In this document: positions 29,378 to 38,599 of the stretch, piece after piece
Position numbering within the stretch: position 1 is the first letter of the stretch
Layout of the letters: every line of letters begins with the position of its first letter
Position numbers and translations under genes: made by a program
DNA from: Lacimicrobium sp. SS2-24
Lineage (GTDB): Bacteria > Pseudomonadota > Gammaproteobacteria > Enterobacterales > Alteromonadaceae
Assembly: GCF_002201535.1 (NCBI RefSeq)
Contig: NZ_NIWW01000002.1
Coordinates: forward strand, 310,001-374,000
DNA length: 64,000 bases
Direction: 5' to 3'
The notes under the pieces: model-generated
What the model was told of the DNA's origin: nothing
Seen by the model: only the letters and a program-made list of their open reading frames with translations
Database searches by the model: none

Positions 29378-31372
29378 ATGACTGAACTACATTATCTGCC
29401 ACCGCTTTTCGGCCTGGTAGGGCTGATACTCGCGTTCGTAATTTATGCCTTGATTAAACGTATTCCGGTAACCAATAAAACCATCGATGTGATCGCCGAT
29501 CGTATTCATCTCGGTGCGATGGTGTTTATGCACCGTGAATACAAGATGCTGTTCATTTTCTCGCTGGTGCTGGGGATCTTTTTGTATTTCTCCCTGGGTG
29601 CCAACACCACACTGGCTTTTGCCGTAGGCGCAATCAGCTCCGCCGCTGCCGGTTATATCGGTATGTTTACCGCCACCAAAGCCAATGTGCGTACTACTCA
29701 GGCGGCCCATGACAAAGGTGCGGCATCTGCGCTGTCTGTGGCCTTCATGGGCGGTTCGGTGATGGGCTTATGTGTGGCCGCAATGGGCTTGCTCGGATTA
29801 GGCATGCTGTATTGGTATTTTGGTGATGACCCGGCCACTGCCCATGTGATTCACGGTTTCGGTATGGGCGCATCCAGTGTGGCCTTGTTCTCTCGTGTAG
29901 GTGGGGGAATCTTTACCAAGAGTGCCGATGTGGGTGCCGACCTGGTGGGTAAAATAGAGGCCGGAATCCCTGAAGATGACCCACGTAACCCTGGTGTTAT
30001 CGCCGATAACGTCGGCGATAATGTGGGCGATGTGGCCGGTATGGGCTCGGATATTTTTGAGTCTTATTGCGGTTCGATGATCGCCACCATTGCCATTGCT
30101 TCGACGCTGGTGATGAGTGATTTAGGCAGTCGCGAAACACTCATGTTTTTGCCACTGGGATTGGCCTCCACAGGTTTAATCTGCTCTGTGCTGGGCATTT
30201 TGCTGGTTAATCTGATGTCCTCCAACAAGCCCGAAGTGGCATTGCGAGCAGGTACCATAGGTGCAGCCGTGTTGTTTGTCATTGCCGCCTGGTTTGTGAT
30301 TCAGCAGGCCGGTATTCATGCCAATGTCTGGTGGTCTGTGGTGGCCGGTGCCGTGGGCGGTATTATTATCGGCCTGGTTACCGAGTATTACACCGCGGGT
30401 GCACCCATCAGAAAAATTGCCAAATCCGGTGAAACGGGTCCGGCGACCGTAATGATAACGGGCTTGTCTGTGGGAATGCAGTCAGTGGTGATTCCGGTGC
30501 TGACTTTGTGCGCCATTATCTACATTTCTACCAGTTTATCCGGACTTTATGGTGTGGGTATTGCCGCAGTGGGGATGCTCGCTACGGTGGGTATTACCAT
30601 GGCGATCGACGCTTACGGCCCCGTGGCCGACAACGCCGGCGGTATCGCCGAGATGGGTGGCCTCGGAAAAGAGACCCGGGAAATTACCGATTCGCTGGAT
30701 GAGCTTGGAAATACCACGGCGGCTATCGGTAAGGGTTTTGCTATCGGCGCAGCGGCACTGGCGGCACTGGCGATTATTGCCGCCTTTGTGGAGACCATGA
30801 CGGTCAAGTATCCCAACTTTACCTTGCACCTTGGCGATCCCATGGTACTGACGGGCCTGTTTATCGGTGGTGTACTGCCGTTTCTGATTGCTTCGATCAC
30901 CATGACCGCAGTGGGTGATGCTGCGTTTGAGATGATTCAGGAAATTCGACGTCAGTTTAAGGAAATTACCGGTCTGATGGAGGGTACCGCAGAACCGGAT
31001 ACGGCGCGCTGCGTGGATATCGCCACCAAAGCCGCACTCAAGAAGATGATTCTGCCCGGGGTGCTGGCCGTGGCGGTTCCCCCGTTAGTGGGCTTTGTTA
31101 TTGGTCCTCATGCACTGGGTGGCATGCTGGGTGGTGCACTGCTGGGCTGCGTGTTGCTGGCGTTGATGATGGCAAACTCCGGTGGCGCCTGGGACAATGC
31201 GAAAAAGTATGTAGAAAAGGGTAACTTTGGCGGTAAAGGTTCAGATGTGCACGCCGCAGCGGTGGTAGGCGACACCGTCGGTGATCCCTTTAAAGACACT
31301 TCCGGGCCGTCCATGAACATTTTGATCAATGTCATGGCCATTGTCAGTCTGGTTATCGCGCCGCTGTTGTAG
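29378..31372 (+). CDS. hppA: Membrane-bound ion-pumping pyrophosphatase
   Basis: A 664-residue M-PPase with about 16 membrane helices that couples PPi hydrolysis to export of H+ or Na+. The catalytic motif [11 protein letters not shown] and the run [26 protein letters not shown] near 200-225 are intact, as is [15 protein letters not shown] near the C-terminus. The segment [10 protein letters not shown] has Ala where K+-independent enzymes carry Lys (GNTTKA), which points to the K+-dependent class. Which ion is pumped cannot be settled by eye. Confidence 0.96.
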   Translation: MTELHYLPPLFGLVGLILAFVIYALIKRIPVTNKTIDVIADRIHLGAMVFMHREYKMLFIFSLVLGIFLYFSLGANTTLAFAVGAISSAAAGYIGMFTATKANVRTTQAAHDKGAASALSVAFMGGSVMGLCVAAMGLLGLGMLYWYFGDDPATAHVIHGFGMGASSVALFSRVGGGIFTKSADVGADLVGKIEAGIPEDDPRNPGVIADNVGDNVGDVAGMGSDIFESYCGSMIATIAIASTLVMSDLGSRETLMFLPLGLASTGLICSVLGILLVNLMSSNKPEVALRAGTIGAAVLFVIAAWFVIQQAGIHANVWWSVVAGAVGGIIIGLVTEYYTAGAPIRKIAKSGETGPATVMITGLSVGMQSVVIPVLTLCAIIYISTSLSGLYGVGIAAVGMLATVGITMAIDAYGPVADNAGGIAEMGGLGKETREITDSLDELGNTTAAIGKGFAIGAAALAALAIIAAFVETMTVKYPNFTLHLGDPMVLTGLFIGGVLPFLIASITMTAVGDAAFEMIQEIRRQFKEITGLMEGTAEPDTARCVDIATKAALKKMILPGVLAVAVPPLVGFVIGPHALGGMLGGALLGCVLLALMMANSGGAWDNAKKYVEKGNFGGKGSDVHAAAVVGDTVGDPFKDTSGPSMNILINVMAIVSLVIAPLL

Positions 31373-31389
31373 CATCAGCGACCAATTTT

Positions 31390-31439
31390 CAGCTACCAGC
31401 TCTCAGTTTTCCTGATAGCTGGTAGCTGATAACGTTTTT
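31390..31439 (+). terminator. Terminator-like hairpin after hppA
   Basis: Perfect 12-bp arms CAGCTACCAGCT (31390-31401) and AGCTGGTAGCTG (31417-31428) around a 15-base loop, followed by GATAACGTTTTTA. The loop is long for an intrinsic terminator, but the T-run and position fit. Confidence 0.6.
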
Positions 31440-31641
31440 ACCCGGCATGCTGTTTGAGCAGCTTGACCATTTCTGGTTCATTGTTCAGCTTCGCCAGATC
31501 GATCAGATAACCCACTTCTAACTCATTCAGCGTTTTGTTCCCCAGTGTTTGTCTGAGGCTCTCAAGGTCACCGTTGACGATAATGGTCTTCAGACCTGAC
31601 ATTTCATTAATGCCAGTAATCTTTTCTGAGGATGTTGACAT
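31438..31641 (-). CDS. Small hypothetical protein
   Basis: A 67-residue protein. The ATG at 31641 has GGAG 8 bases before it and is preferred over the longer frame to 31740. The sequence is helical, with one ankyrin-like LxxLxQTLGNKTLNELEVGYLIDLAKLNN pattern and a LLKQHAG end. There is no signal peptide or membrane helix. Function is not recognised. It is divergent from yebG. Confidence 0.55.
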   Translation of the reverse strand: MSTSSEKITGINEMSGLKTIIVNGDLESLRQTLGNKTLNELEVGYLIDLAKLNNEPEMVKLLKQHAG

Positions 31642-31793
31642 AATTCTACTCCAATATTTGTGTTGCCCGATAGTCGCTGCCGCTTCGCGGTATGACAACC
31701 ACGGTGCAATGTGCTTAAAAACCAACGGGCTCTGTATCAAACATAGTGGTGAACATCGCTACTTTAAAGCGCCAGACTGCAAACTCCATCATT

Positions 31794-31813
31794 TACTGTT
31801 TATCTATACAGTA
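31794..31813. promoter_or_regulatory. LexA (SOS) box of yebG
   Basis: TACTGTTTATCTATACAGTA is a full CTGT-N8-ACAG palindrome with the flanking TA of the gammaproteobacterial consensus, 43 bases before the yebG start. It predicts repression by LexA and induction by DNA damage. Confidence 0.93.
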
Positions 31814-31856
31814 TCTGTGGTATGGTATTGATCGCTTTCCAACACAGGAGATTGTT

Positions 31857-32147
31857 ATGGCGATCATTACGCGCTATGTGGTTGAACACAAAGGGGTAGA
31901 GAAGCTGGTGACAACAGATAAAAAAGAAGCCGACCGCTACGATAAGATGTTGGATGTGGCGGATAATCTGGCCGATTATATCCAGGCTAAAGGTGTGGAG
32001 CTGGACGAAGCTTTGCTGGAAGAACTGTCTATTCTGTTGTCACAGAATAAAGACGGTGTGGCTAAGTTATTTAAAGGCACCGATGCCAAAACATTGCTTG
32101 AACAGGAAAAGGCTGAAGTCGTTAAACTGGAGAAAAAACAGGCCTGA
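31857..32147 (+). CDS. yebG: YebG-family SOS-induced protein
   Basis: A 96-residue YebG-type protein beginning MAIITRYVVEHKGVEKLVT, followed by DKKEADRYDKMLDVADNLADYI; this is close to the E. coli YebG pattern. Its biochemical role is not established in the family. AGGAG lies 7 bases before the ATG at 31857, and the longer reading from 31746 would run through the LexA box. The stop lies in a 7-bp inverted repeat (ACAGGCC...GGCCTGT) facing the convergent GNAT gene. Confidence 0.92.
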   Translation: MAIITRYVVEHKGVEKLVTTDKKEADRYDKMLDVADNLADYIQAKGVELDEALLEELSILLSQNKDGVAKLFKGTDAKTLLEQEKAEVVKLEKKQA

Positions 32148-32160
32148 GCCGGCCTGTCAG

Positions 32161-32694
32161 TCACTGTCGCGTCGATGACACTGCGCACAGATAGCGCTGA
32201 ACAATTTTAGACTCAGATTCCTGCTCAAGAATGACCTCTGATTCAAGCACACCGCCACAGGCCATGATCATTCGCGCCGAAGCGGTGTTGTGTCGGTAAC
32301 AATGAATATGCAGACTCTCAATGCCCATTGCACTGGCTTTGTCTATGGTCTGTTGTAGCAGGATTTTACTCAGTCCCTGACCTCGCCGTGAGGGACGAAT
32401 ACTCAGGCCGATATGTCCCCCCAAATGACGGATGGTGTCATTTAAGCCATGGCGCAGATTAGACACACCGATGAGCTCATCGTCCTCCATCAGCCAATAG
32501 GTGCTGCTGGGCATATGGCCTGTGGGCAGGTTTGTTCCTTGTTCAATTTCCTGTAATCGTATCAGATATGCCTCAAAGTCGGTCGCATCCAAATCCAGCA
32601 CGAAGGGATAGCGCTCTTCCTCACCTAACTCCTGAATATACCCCTGAAAACTGGGCTGATAGTGGTGGGCGGGTGTAATCAGTTTAAGGCTCAT
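32161..32694 (-). CDS. GNAT-family N-acetyltransferase
   Basis: A 177-residue GNAT protein. The acetyl-CoA binding motif A reads IGLSIRPSRRGQGLSKILL (R-R-G-Q-G-L) near 100-118, followed by the helix and NTASARMIMACGG, typical of motif B. The acceptor substrate is unknown. Its start overlaps the CDF transporter end by 11 bases; with ICMT-like and lipoprotein genes it forms a minus-strand operon. Confidence 0.85.
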   Translation of the reverse strand: MSLKLITPAHHYQPSFQGYIQELGEEERYPFVLDLDATDFEAYLIRLQEIEQGTNLPTGHMPSSTYWLMEDDELIGVSNLRHGLNDTIRHLGGHIGLSIRPSRRGQGLSKILLQQTIDKASAMGIESLHIHCYRHNTASARMIMACGGVLESEVILEQESESKIVQRYLCAVSSTRQ

Positions 32695-33298
32695 GACGTA
32701 ACTCTCTGACTGCCGATGACAGTACTCTGATGGATGAACGTAACAATAGCACTACCAGACCCATGGCCACCACCACATCAGGCCAGCCAGAACCGGTCAG
32801 CCAAACGCCGCCAGCAGCGATAAACACCGACAGATTGGTGGCAATGTCATTGCGCGAACATTCCCACACCGAGCTCATGTTGACGTCCTCATGGCGGTGA
32901 CGCCAGAGCAGATACAGGCATATGGAGTTAGCCAGCAGTGCCAGTAAACTGAAACTGCCCATGACTTCAAAGATAGGGGTTTGTGGCTCAAGCAATTTAT
33001 ACACAACCTGACTGGCCACCACACAGGCTGCAATAAAAATAAGGGCCCCTTTGAACAATGCGACCCGAGCCTTGGCCGTATTGCTGCGTGATACGACATA
33101 CAAGCTAAGGGCATAAGTGAGCGCATCGCCGAGGTTATCCAGACTATCCGCCAGCAATGCACTGGAATAGGAATACAGTGCTGCACCGGCGATGACAAAA
33201 AACATTACCGCGTTAATGGCCAGAACCATCTGCAGCGTGCCTTTCTGGCGCTGTCGCAGCGCATCTACAGAACAGCTGCTGTTACAACATCCACTCAT
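32684..33298 (-). CDS. Cation diffusion facilitator-type transporter
   Basis: A 204-residue membrane protein of the CDF cation efflux family, short form without a C-terminal cytoplasmic domain. A Cys-rich N-terminus (MSGCCNSSCS) precedes about six helices. The transport site is suggested by SALLADSLDNLGDALTYALS in helix 2 (D..D) and ECSRNDIATNLSVFIA in helix 5. It is likely a heavy-metal exporter (Zn, Co or Cd class); the metal is not resolvable. Confidence 0.8.
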   Translation of the reverse strand: MSGCCNSSCSVDALRQRQKGTLQMVLAINAVMFFVIAGAALYSYSSALLADSLDNLGDALTYALSLYVVSRSNTAKARVALFKGALIFIAACVVASQVVYKLLEPQTPIFEVMGSFSLLALLANSICLYLLWRHRHEDVNMSSVWECSRNDIATNLSVFIAAGGVWLTGSGWPDVVVAMGLVVLLLRSSIRVLSSAVRELRHEP

Positions 33299-33304
33299 CG
33301 TTGC

Positions 33305-33769
33305 TTATATCCAGCGTCTGACATCAGACTGGTACTGCCTGAATTGATGGCCGAACTTTTGCTGCATGATGCGCTCCTCAGGTTGGATCTGAAATCGATT
33401 CATGTAAATCACAAATCCTATCAACACTACAAGGTTGATAGGGTTACCAAGAAAGTATGCCCAGCCCAATAATGCCAGTAAAAAACCCAGATACATAGGG
33501 TTGCGGCTGTAACGGTAGATGCCACCGGTGACCAGGCTGCTGGCCTGTTCGGGCACCCGGGGATCCACCGTGGTACGGGCCTTTCTGAATGCCCACACCC
33601 CGGACAAAGCGATGGCAGCACCCCCCACAGCCAGTAGAATTGCCATCCAAAGGTTAGCAGGCAGTTCCAGAGCCGCTGCCGGAAACCACTGATCCAGTAA
33701 CCACATTACCAGGGCGAAAATAGCTACCTGCACAACAGGAGGAATACGAAGTTCAAGTTTCTGGATCAT
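33305..33769 (-). CDS. ICMT/PEMT-like membrane methyltransferase
   Basis: A 154-residue integral membrane protein with four to five helices. The family core is TGGIYRYSRNPMYLGFLLALLGWA near 85-110, with the C-terminal E-E-R-I-M-Q-Q-K-F-G-H-Q motif of isoprenylcysteine carboxyl methyltransferase-like proteins. The bacterial substrate is unknown. It lies between the CDF gene and the frameshifted lipoprotein in one operon. Confidence 0.85.
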   Translation of the reverse strand: MIQKLELRIPPVVQVAIFALVMWLLDQWFPAAALELPANLWMAILLAVGGAAIALSGVWAFRKARTTVDPRVPEQASSLVTGGIYRYSRNPMYLGFLLALLGWAYFLGNPINLVVLIGFVIYMNRFQIQPEERIMQQKFGHQFRQYQSDVRRWI

Positions 33770-33779
33770 TTCTAAAAGC

Positions 33780-33997
33780 TCAGGTGTTGCAGGCGCAGGC
33801 TATCTGCCCATTTTTCTGTGTCCACTGGGCATAATCGTCGGCCCGGCACTGACGTTTAATACTCGCGCATCCGGCCGGATTGCGGGAGTACTCTTTGCCG
33901 GTGGCGGCTTCAAAAAGACTGTCTTCAACCTGCTCACTGATGCTTTGTGATGCACAACCACTCAGCAAAAAGCTGCTGCCAAAGACAAATATTTCAT
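33780..33997 (-). pseudogene. Small Cys-rich lipoprotein gene with a one-base frameshift in its signal peptide
   Basis: From the ATG at 33997 the frame reads MKYLSLAAAFC then stops at a TGA. The neighbouring frame continues LLSGCASQSISEQ... for 60 more codons to 33780. Joining the two gives MKYLSLAAAF-LLSGC, a textbook lipoprotein signal with lipobox LSGC. The shift falls in a run of five T (minus strand, about 33966-33970); six would restore the frame. The mature part has seven Cys. No clear Shine-Dalgarno is seen. It could be a true mutation, slippage or a sequencing error. Confidence 0.65.
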
Positions 33998-34075
33998 ACT
34001 AATTATTTAAACTGCATTACGTGACGTTACTTTACCAAAGCTGTTGCTGGCAAGCAGGTTTTTATGGACAACAGA

Positions 34076-34105
34076 CACAAAAAAGCCCGGTACAGGACCG
34101 GGCTT
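34076..34105. repeat. Copy 1 of a 30-bp direct repeat equal to the groEL terminator
   Basis: CACAAAAAAGCCCGGTACAG and the next 10 bases are identical to 35543-35572. The repeat contains the whole AAGCCCGGT...ACCGGGCTT hairpin. Here it has no gene to terminate at a sensible distance on either strand. Confidence 0.9.
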
Positions 34106-34163
34106 TTGAGTTTTTAAGGCCGAAAGGCTGGCTGTCGGGCAGCAGCAGTGCATTACTGCATAA

Positions 34164-34197
34164 GAACCGTACGAGCGAGTTTCCCCGCATACGGTTT
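34164..34197 (-). ncRNA. Group II intron domain V
   Basis: Exactly 34 bases on the minus strand fold as domain V: lower stem ACCGTA/TACGGT, two-base bulge, upper stem GCGGG/CTCGC closed by a GAAA tetraloop. The usual catalytic triad AGC is AAC here (the stem opens AAACCG instead of GAGCCG), and the terminal pair is A-C. The change suggests a decayed intron. Confidence 0.75.
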
Positions 34198-34274
34198 AAG
34201 CTTTTATAAGTCAGTACCTAAGTACTGACCGGCGACTAAATGGGGTGCCGAGTGGTAAACCACTCGGACTTTTA

Positions 34275-34376
34275 TCACAGTAAACCAGTAATATATGCAG
34301 TAAATAGTAACGTGCTAAATGCAGAAATTATCTTTGCAACATCAAAAGTCACCGTAATTTTCAGATCGTAATTCAT
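34275..34376 (-). CDS. Possible 33-residue hydrophobic peptide inside the intron-like region
   Basis: The ATG at 34376 has GAGG about 9 bases before it. The frame reads MNYDLKITVTFDVAKIISAF and then about 13 more, mainly hydrophobic, residues to a TGA. A single membrane helix is plausible for residues 13-33. A perfect hairpin CCGAGTGG-TTTA-CCACTCGG follows within 10 bases. It may be a real small membrane protein or chance in domain IV; no homologue is known to me. Confidence 0.3.
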   Translation of the reverse strand: MNYDLKITVTFDVAKIISAFSTLLFTAYITGLL

Positions 34377-34781
34377 GGCTAAAGCCTCAAATTCGATCTG
34401 GGCGCCCAGACCAAAGTGTTGATGGACTGGAATTTATATTCGCGCCCTTGCCAAGGCGCTAGTTGAAGCTTTGTCTAGAATAAACAACAACAGCGGACAA
34501 CAATCGGAAGGTAAGTCATATTCGATACTGATTTATTAGACTGTCTCAGCGGACAGCTTCCACCATATTAACGTGGGGTGTACACACGGCGGTTAAGGGT
34601 CACCGACCCTACCTCGACTTACGATTTAAAGTTTCGTCAAACTTTACCGAGTATTTTTCAGTGGTCTCGTTCCACCCGAATATGTAACCGACTTCAAGGA
34701 AGCCCTTAAGCCACCGTATCATTGGTGACAAGTGAGCCTGATAAAGCTCACACCCCATATATATAGCTTTTGAGTAAAATA

Positions 34782-34940
34782 TCAACAGCTATTTGCATGC
34801 AACTGCCGATGACAATTAGGATGCAACAACACTAAGTTGCTCAGCTTATCGCTACCCCCTTTACCCACTCGACAATATGATGGAGATTCCATCTTATTAG
34901 TTAAAGAAATGTGGGTTTTGTATGTTGACTCAACTTTGAC
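34782..34940 (-). pseudogene. C-terminal HNH fragment of a group II intron maturase
   Basis: The minus-strand frame includes GKGGSDKLSNLVLLHPNCHRQLHA and a stop at 34782. This is the end of the HNH endonuclease domain of intron-encoded reverse transcriptases. The upstream H-x-H half is degenerate, and before it the reading runs into the 40-bp dispersed repeat (34942-34981), so the gene is broken there. It lies just upstream of the possible 5' end of the intron-like RNA, not inside it, which is unusual. Confidence 0.65.
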
Positions 34941-34941
34941 C

Positions 34942-34981
34942 TCCCTGTCTTTTATGTCTCTCGTCCCTTCGAGCCAGTTAC
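34942..34981 (+). repeat. Dispersed repeat, left fragment (copy A)
   Basis: These 40 bases (TCCCTGTCTTTTATGTCTCT and on to AGCCAGTTAC) are identical to 59681-59720. Here the copy stops being similar soon after and is followed by about 300 bases of other sequence. Confidence 0.85.
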
Positions 34982-35283
34982 CTTTGTAAGGACACAAAGG
35001 TAACCGAAAAGTCCCTCGCTCAGGACAGCTTCTGATTCCGTTTTCGAAGCAGGCTTACTGTTATTCGTGCCATCCATGGCACTCCCCCTTCGGGCCATCG
35101 TCGTACCTCCGATGTTCAAATTCTTTCCCGAAGAATTTGTCGCACAGGCCTTAGGTAACATCCATGTAAAGGTGGCGGCCTCTGGCGAACGTCCCTGTTC
35201 GCCAGTGCGGTAAGCCAGCTTCTGCAACGGGAAGCTGTATTCGCGGTTAAGGCGGCGAAGCCGCCTCGTATTCCCCCTTGAAA

Positions 35284-35443
35284 CGCCACGTCCGGACAGG
35301 GCGCTGTGTAAAGGGCGGATAATTTTCAGGGATGAAAATTAAGCGGAGACTGAACAGGGACGTGAATCTCCGCGACCGGCTTTTACCAAGCCATGACCGG
35401 ACTTTGTGTGGCGTTAGGGGCGTGCTTTCTTTGGGTTACCTTG
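35284..35443 (-). repeat. Dispersed repeat, right part in inverted orientation (copy A)
   Basis: The reverse complement of this stretch matches 59743-59900 with scattered differences. It includes the hairpin AATTTTCA-TCCC-TGAAAATT and AAAGAAAGCACGCCCCTAAC. Copy A thus has the two ends of the repeat facing each other, around a segment (about 34990-35280) that is open in the minus frame as a 91-codon ORF but looks like repeat sequence. Confidence 0.8.
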
Positions 35444-35542
35444 CTTTACACGAGTAAAGAAAGGTAACTGGCACACCAGGGACGGTGTGTCATACCTGCA
35501 GAGACAGCCAAGCCATCTGTTTTGCTAGAGCGTTTGAAAAAG

Positions 35543-35572
35543 CACAAAAAAGCCCGGTACAGGACCGGGCTT
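35543..35572 (-). terminator. groEL terminator and copy 2 of the 30-bp direct repeat
   Basis: On the minus strand AAGCCCGGT-CCTGT-ACCGGGCTTTTTTGTG, 26 bases past the groEL stop: a strong intrinsic terminator. The same 30 bases recur at 34076-34105. Confidence 0.92.
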
Positions 35573-35598
35573 CTCAGATTACTTAGCCTGGGGGCTGA

Positions 35599-37248
<1,650 letters not shown>

Positions 37249-37276
37249 CTAAATTCAGTTAAACCAATCGGCCGGA

Positions 37277-37570
37277 TCAGGCTTCAACCACAGCCAGGAT
37301 GTCGCTTTCGCTCATGATCAGCACTTCATCGCCATCCATTTTTTCTGTTTTTACGCCGTAACCATCGTTGAAAATCACGGTGTCACCCACTTTCACATCC
37401 AGGGCTTTTACGTCACCGTTTTCAAGAATACGGCCATTGCCAACAGCAATAACTTCGCCACGGGTCGACTTCTCGGCAGCAGAGCCTGTCAGTACGATAC
37501 CTCCAGCAGACTTGCTCTCCTGCTCTTGGCGCTTAACGATAACGCGATCGTGTAAAGGACGGATTTTCAT
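37277..37570 (-). CDS. groES: GroES, co-chaperonin 10
   Basis: A 97-residue GroES ([14 protein letters not shown] ... mobile loop [12 protein letters not shown], then [11 protein letters not shown]). The ATG at 37570 has AGGAGA 8 bases before it; a longer frame to 37675 would include the promoter. It caps the GroEL chamber. First gene of the groESL operon. Confidence 0.98.
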   Translation of the reverse strand: MKIRPLHDRVIVKRQEQESKSAGGIVLTGSAAEKSTRGEVIAVGNGRILENGDVKALDVKVGDTVIFNDGYGVKTEKMDGDEVLIMSESDILAVVEA

Positions 37571-37674
37571 TCTCAAATCTCCTGAAATTACCAATATCGA
37601 AGGATAGGTCCCGATCACTCGGGGAATGTATGACCGCAGGCTCGCCTGCCAGTCTGAATCGTTACTGACAGCCA

Positions 37675-37702
37675 AGATGGGGATGCAGGGTGTAATCTCA
37701 AG
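37675..37702 (-). promoter_or_regulatory. Sigma32-type heat-shock promoter of groESL
   Basis: On the minus strand CTTGAGA (37702-37696), a 13-base spacer and CCCCATCT (37682-37675). This is close to CTTGAAA-N13-CCCCATNT. It lies about 105 bases before groES. Confidence 0.85.
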
Positions 37703-37732
37703 TGCCTGACCGAAAAAAACTGCAAGTTTTTC

Positions 37733-38518
37733 TCAATCTGGTGTCGTTGTGGTTTTCAATGTTTCAGACAGTGCCTGATTAAAGGCATTGATAAATTCCG
37801 GAGCAAGGTTTTGGCGGCTAAACATAAAATGTTGGGGGGTGGTGTGAATGGCCTCATTTACCATCCTAAGATCCTTTAGCTGGTGCTTCGCGATATAGGC
37901 ATTTATGGCTTCAGCATCATCGATAAACCCGTCAACTCTGCCCAGGCTCAGCATATCTAAACGTGAGCCAAAGGATTCCACATGCAATAGCGATCCTGTA
38001 AGACTGGCGCGTTTTAACTGTTCTACGTTGCTGCCATACCAGCCTCCATCATTAAGGGCGATAATCCGCCCCTCTTGCAGCCATGACCGCAAAGAGCCAG
38101 GCTCAGGGGGAAGAGATAAATCTTCGCGATACACCAAAACATTTCTTTGGGTGCGATAAGCTAAGGAGAACCAGAAATTTTGTAGTCTCTTTGGGCTTTT
38201 ACTGGCTGCAATCACGATATCTGCCTGGCCGGAAAGCAGTGCTCTTTCCACTCGCTTCTCTGGCAGAGGAAGTATCTCTAACTGACAGTCCAGTTCGGCC
38301 AATGTCTCCACTAACAGTGCTTTGTCGCTACCGGCATAACTGCTGTCGTTTATTCTGTACAAGTAGGGAAACCAATCGCCAGTGAAAACCAGTGTCAGCG
38401 GCTCAGTGCAGCGTGCAGAAGCGCCACAGGAACCAACTAACAACACTATCAGCCAGAACACTCTGCTTCGCGCGGGTCGCAGAAGACTGACCGAAAAATA
38501 GCAAGGTATTGCGATCAT
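37733..38518 (-). CDS. Periplasmic amino-acid-type substrate-binding protein (SBP_bac_3 family)
   Basis: A 261-residue protein with a membrane-spanning or cleavable N-terminus (about 18-35), then a family 3 solute-binding fold: FTGDWFPYLY, KALLVETLAELDCQLEILPLPEKRVERALLSGQADIVIAAS. It is similar to stand-alone binding proteins in marine gammaproteobacteria. No ABC permease genes are adjacent, so it may act in sensing or be an orphan. It has its own promoter region and ends just upstream of the groESL promoter. Confidence 0.75.
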   Translation of the reverse strand: MIAIPCYFSVSLLRPARSRVFWLIVLLVGSCGASARCTEPLTLVFTGDWFPYLYRINDSSYAGSDKALLVETLAELDCQLEILPLPEKRVERALLSGQADIVIAASKSPKRLQNFWFSLAYRTQRNVLVYREDLSLPPEPGSLRSWLQEGRIIALNDGGWYGSNVEQLKRASLTGSLLHVESFGSRLDMLSLGRVDGFIDDAEAINAYIAKHQLKDLRMVNEAIHTTPQHFMFSRQNLAPEFINAFNQALSETLKTTTTPD

Positions 38519-38599
38519 CGTTATGAACCTGGGTCAAAGAGCATGTCGCCGGGCTTATCCTTGCTTAGCGTTTCTTTAAGAGTGTAGCAGCCGGTCGCG

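Larger units (their letters stand above)
34134..34753 (-). mobile_element. Group II intron-like RNA remnant, about 620 bases, minus strand
   Basis: The minus strand carries a clear domain V (34164-34197) followed by a short hairpin that could be domain VI and a possible 3' end GCCCGAC near 34134. At 34753 a GTGTGAGC stands where a 5' GUGYG end would be expected, and the stretch after it is rich in short helices (GGTGGAACGAGACC, GGTCGGTGACC, GACTGTC/GACAGTC). A compact intron with no maturase in domain IV would fit this length. Domain V is well supported; the 5' boundary and domains I-IV are inference. Confidence 0.5.

Noticed and set aside
34952-35227. 91-codon minus-strand ORF
   Set aside because: It reads through the dispersed repeat and its flanks; the frame is shared with repeat sequence, has no Shine-Dalgarno and no recognisable domain.
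34134-35572. Class C group II intron, which inserts after terminators
   Set aside because: The terminator copies suggested this, but domain V (GCGGG-GAAA-CTCGC with CCGTA/TACGG base) looks like the non-C bacterial/chloroplast-like type.
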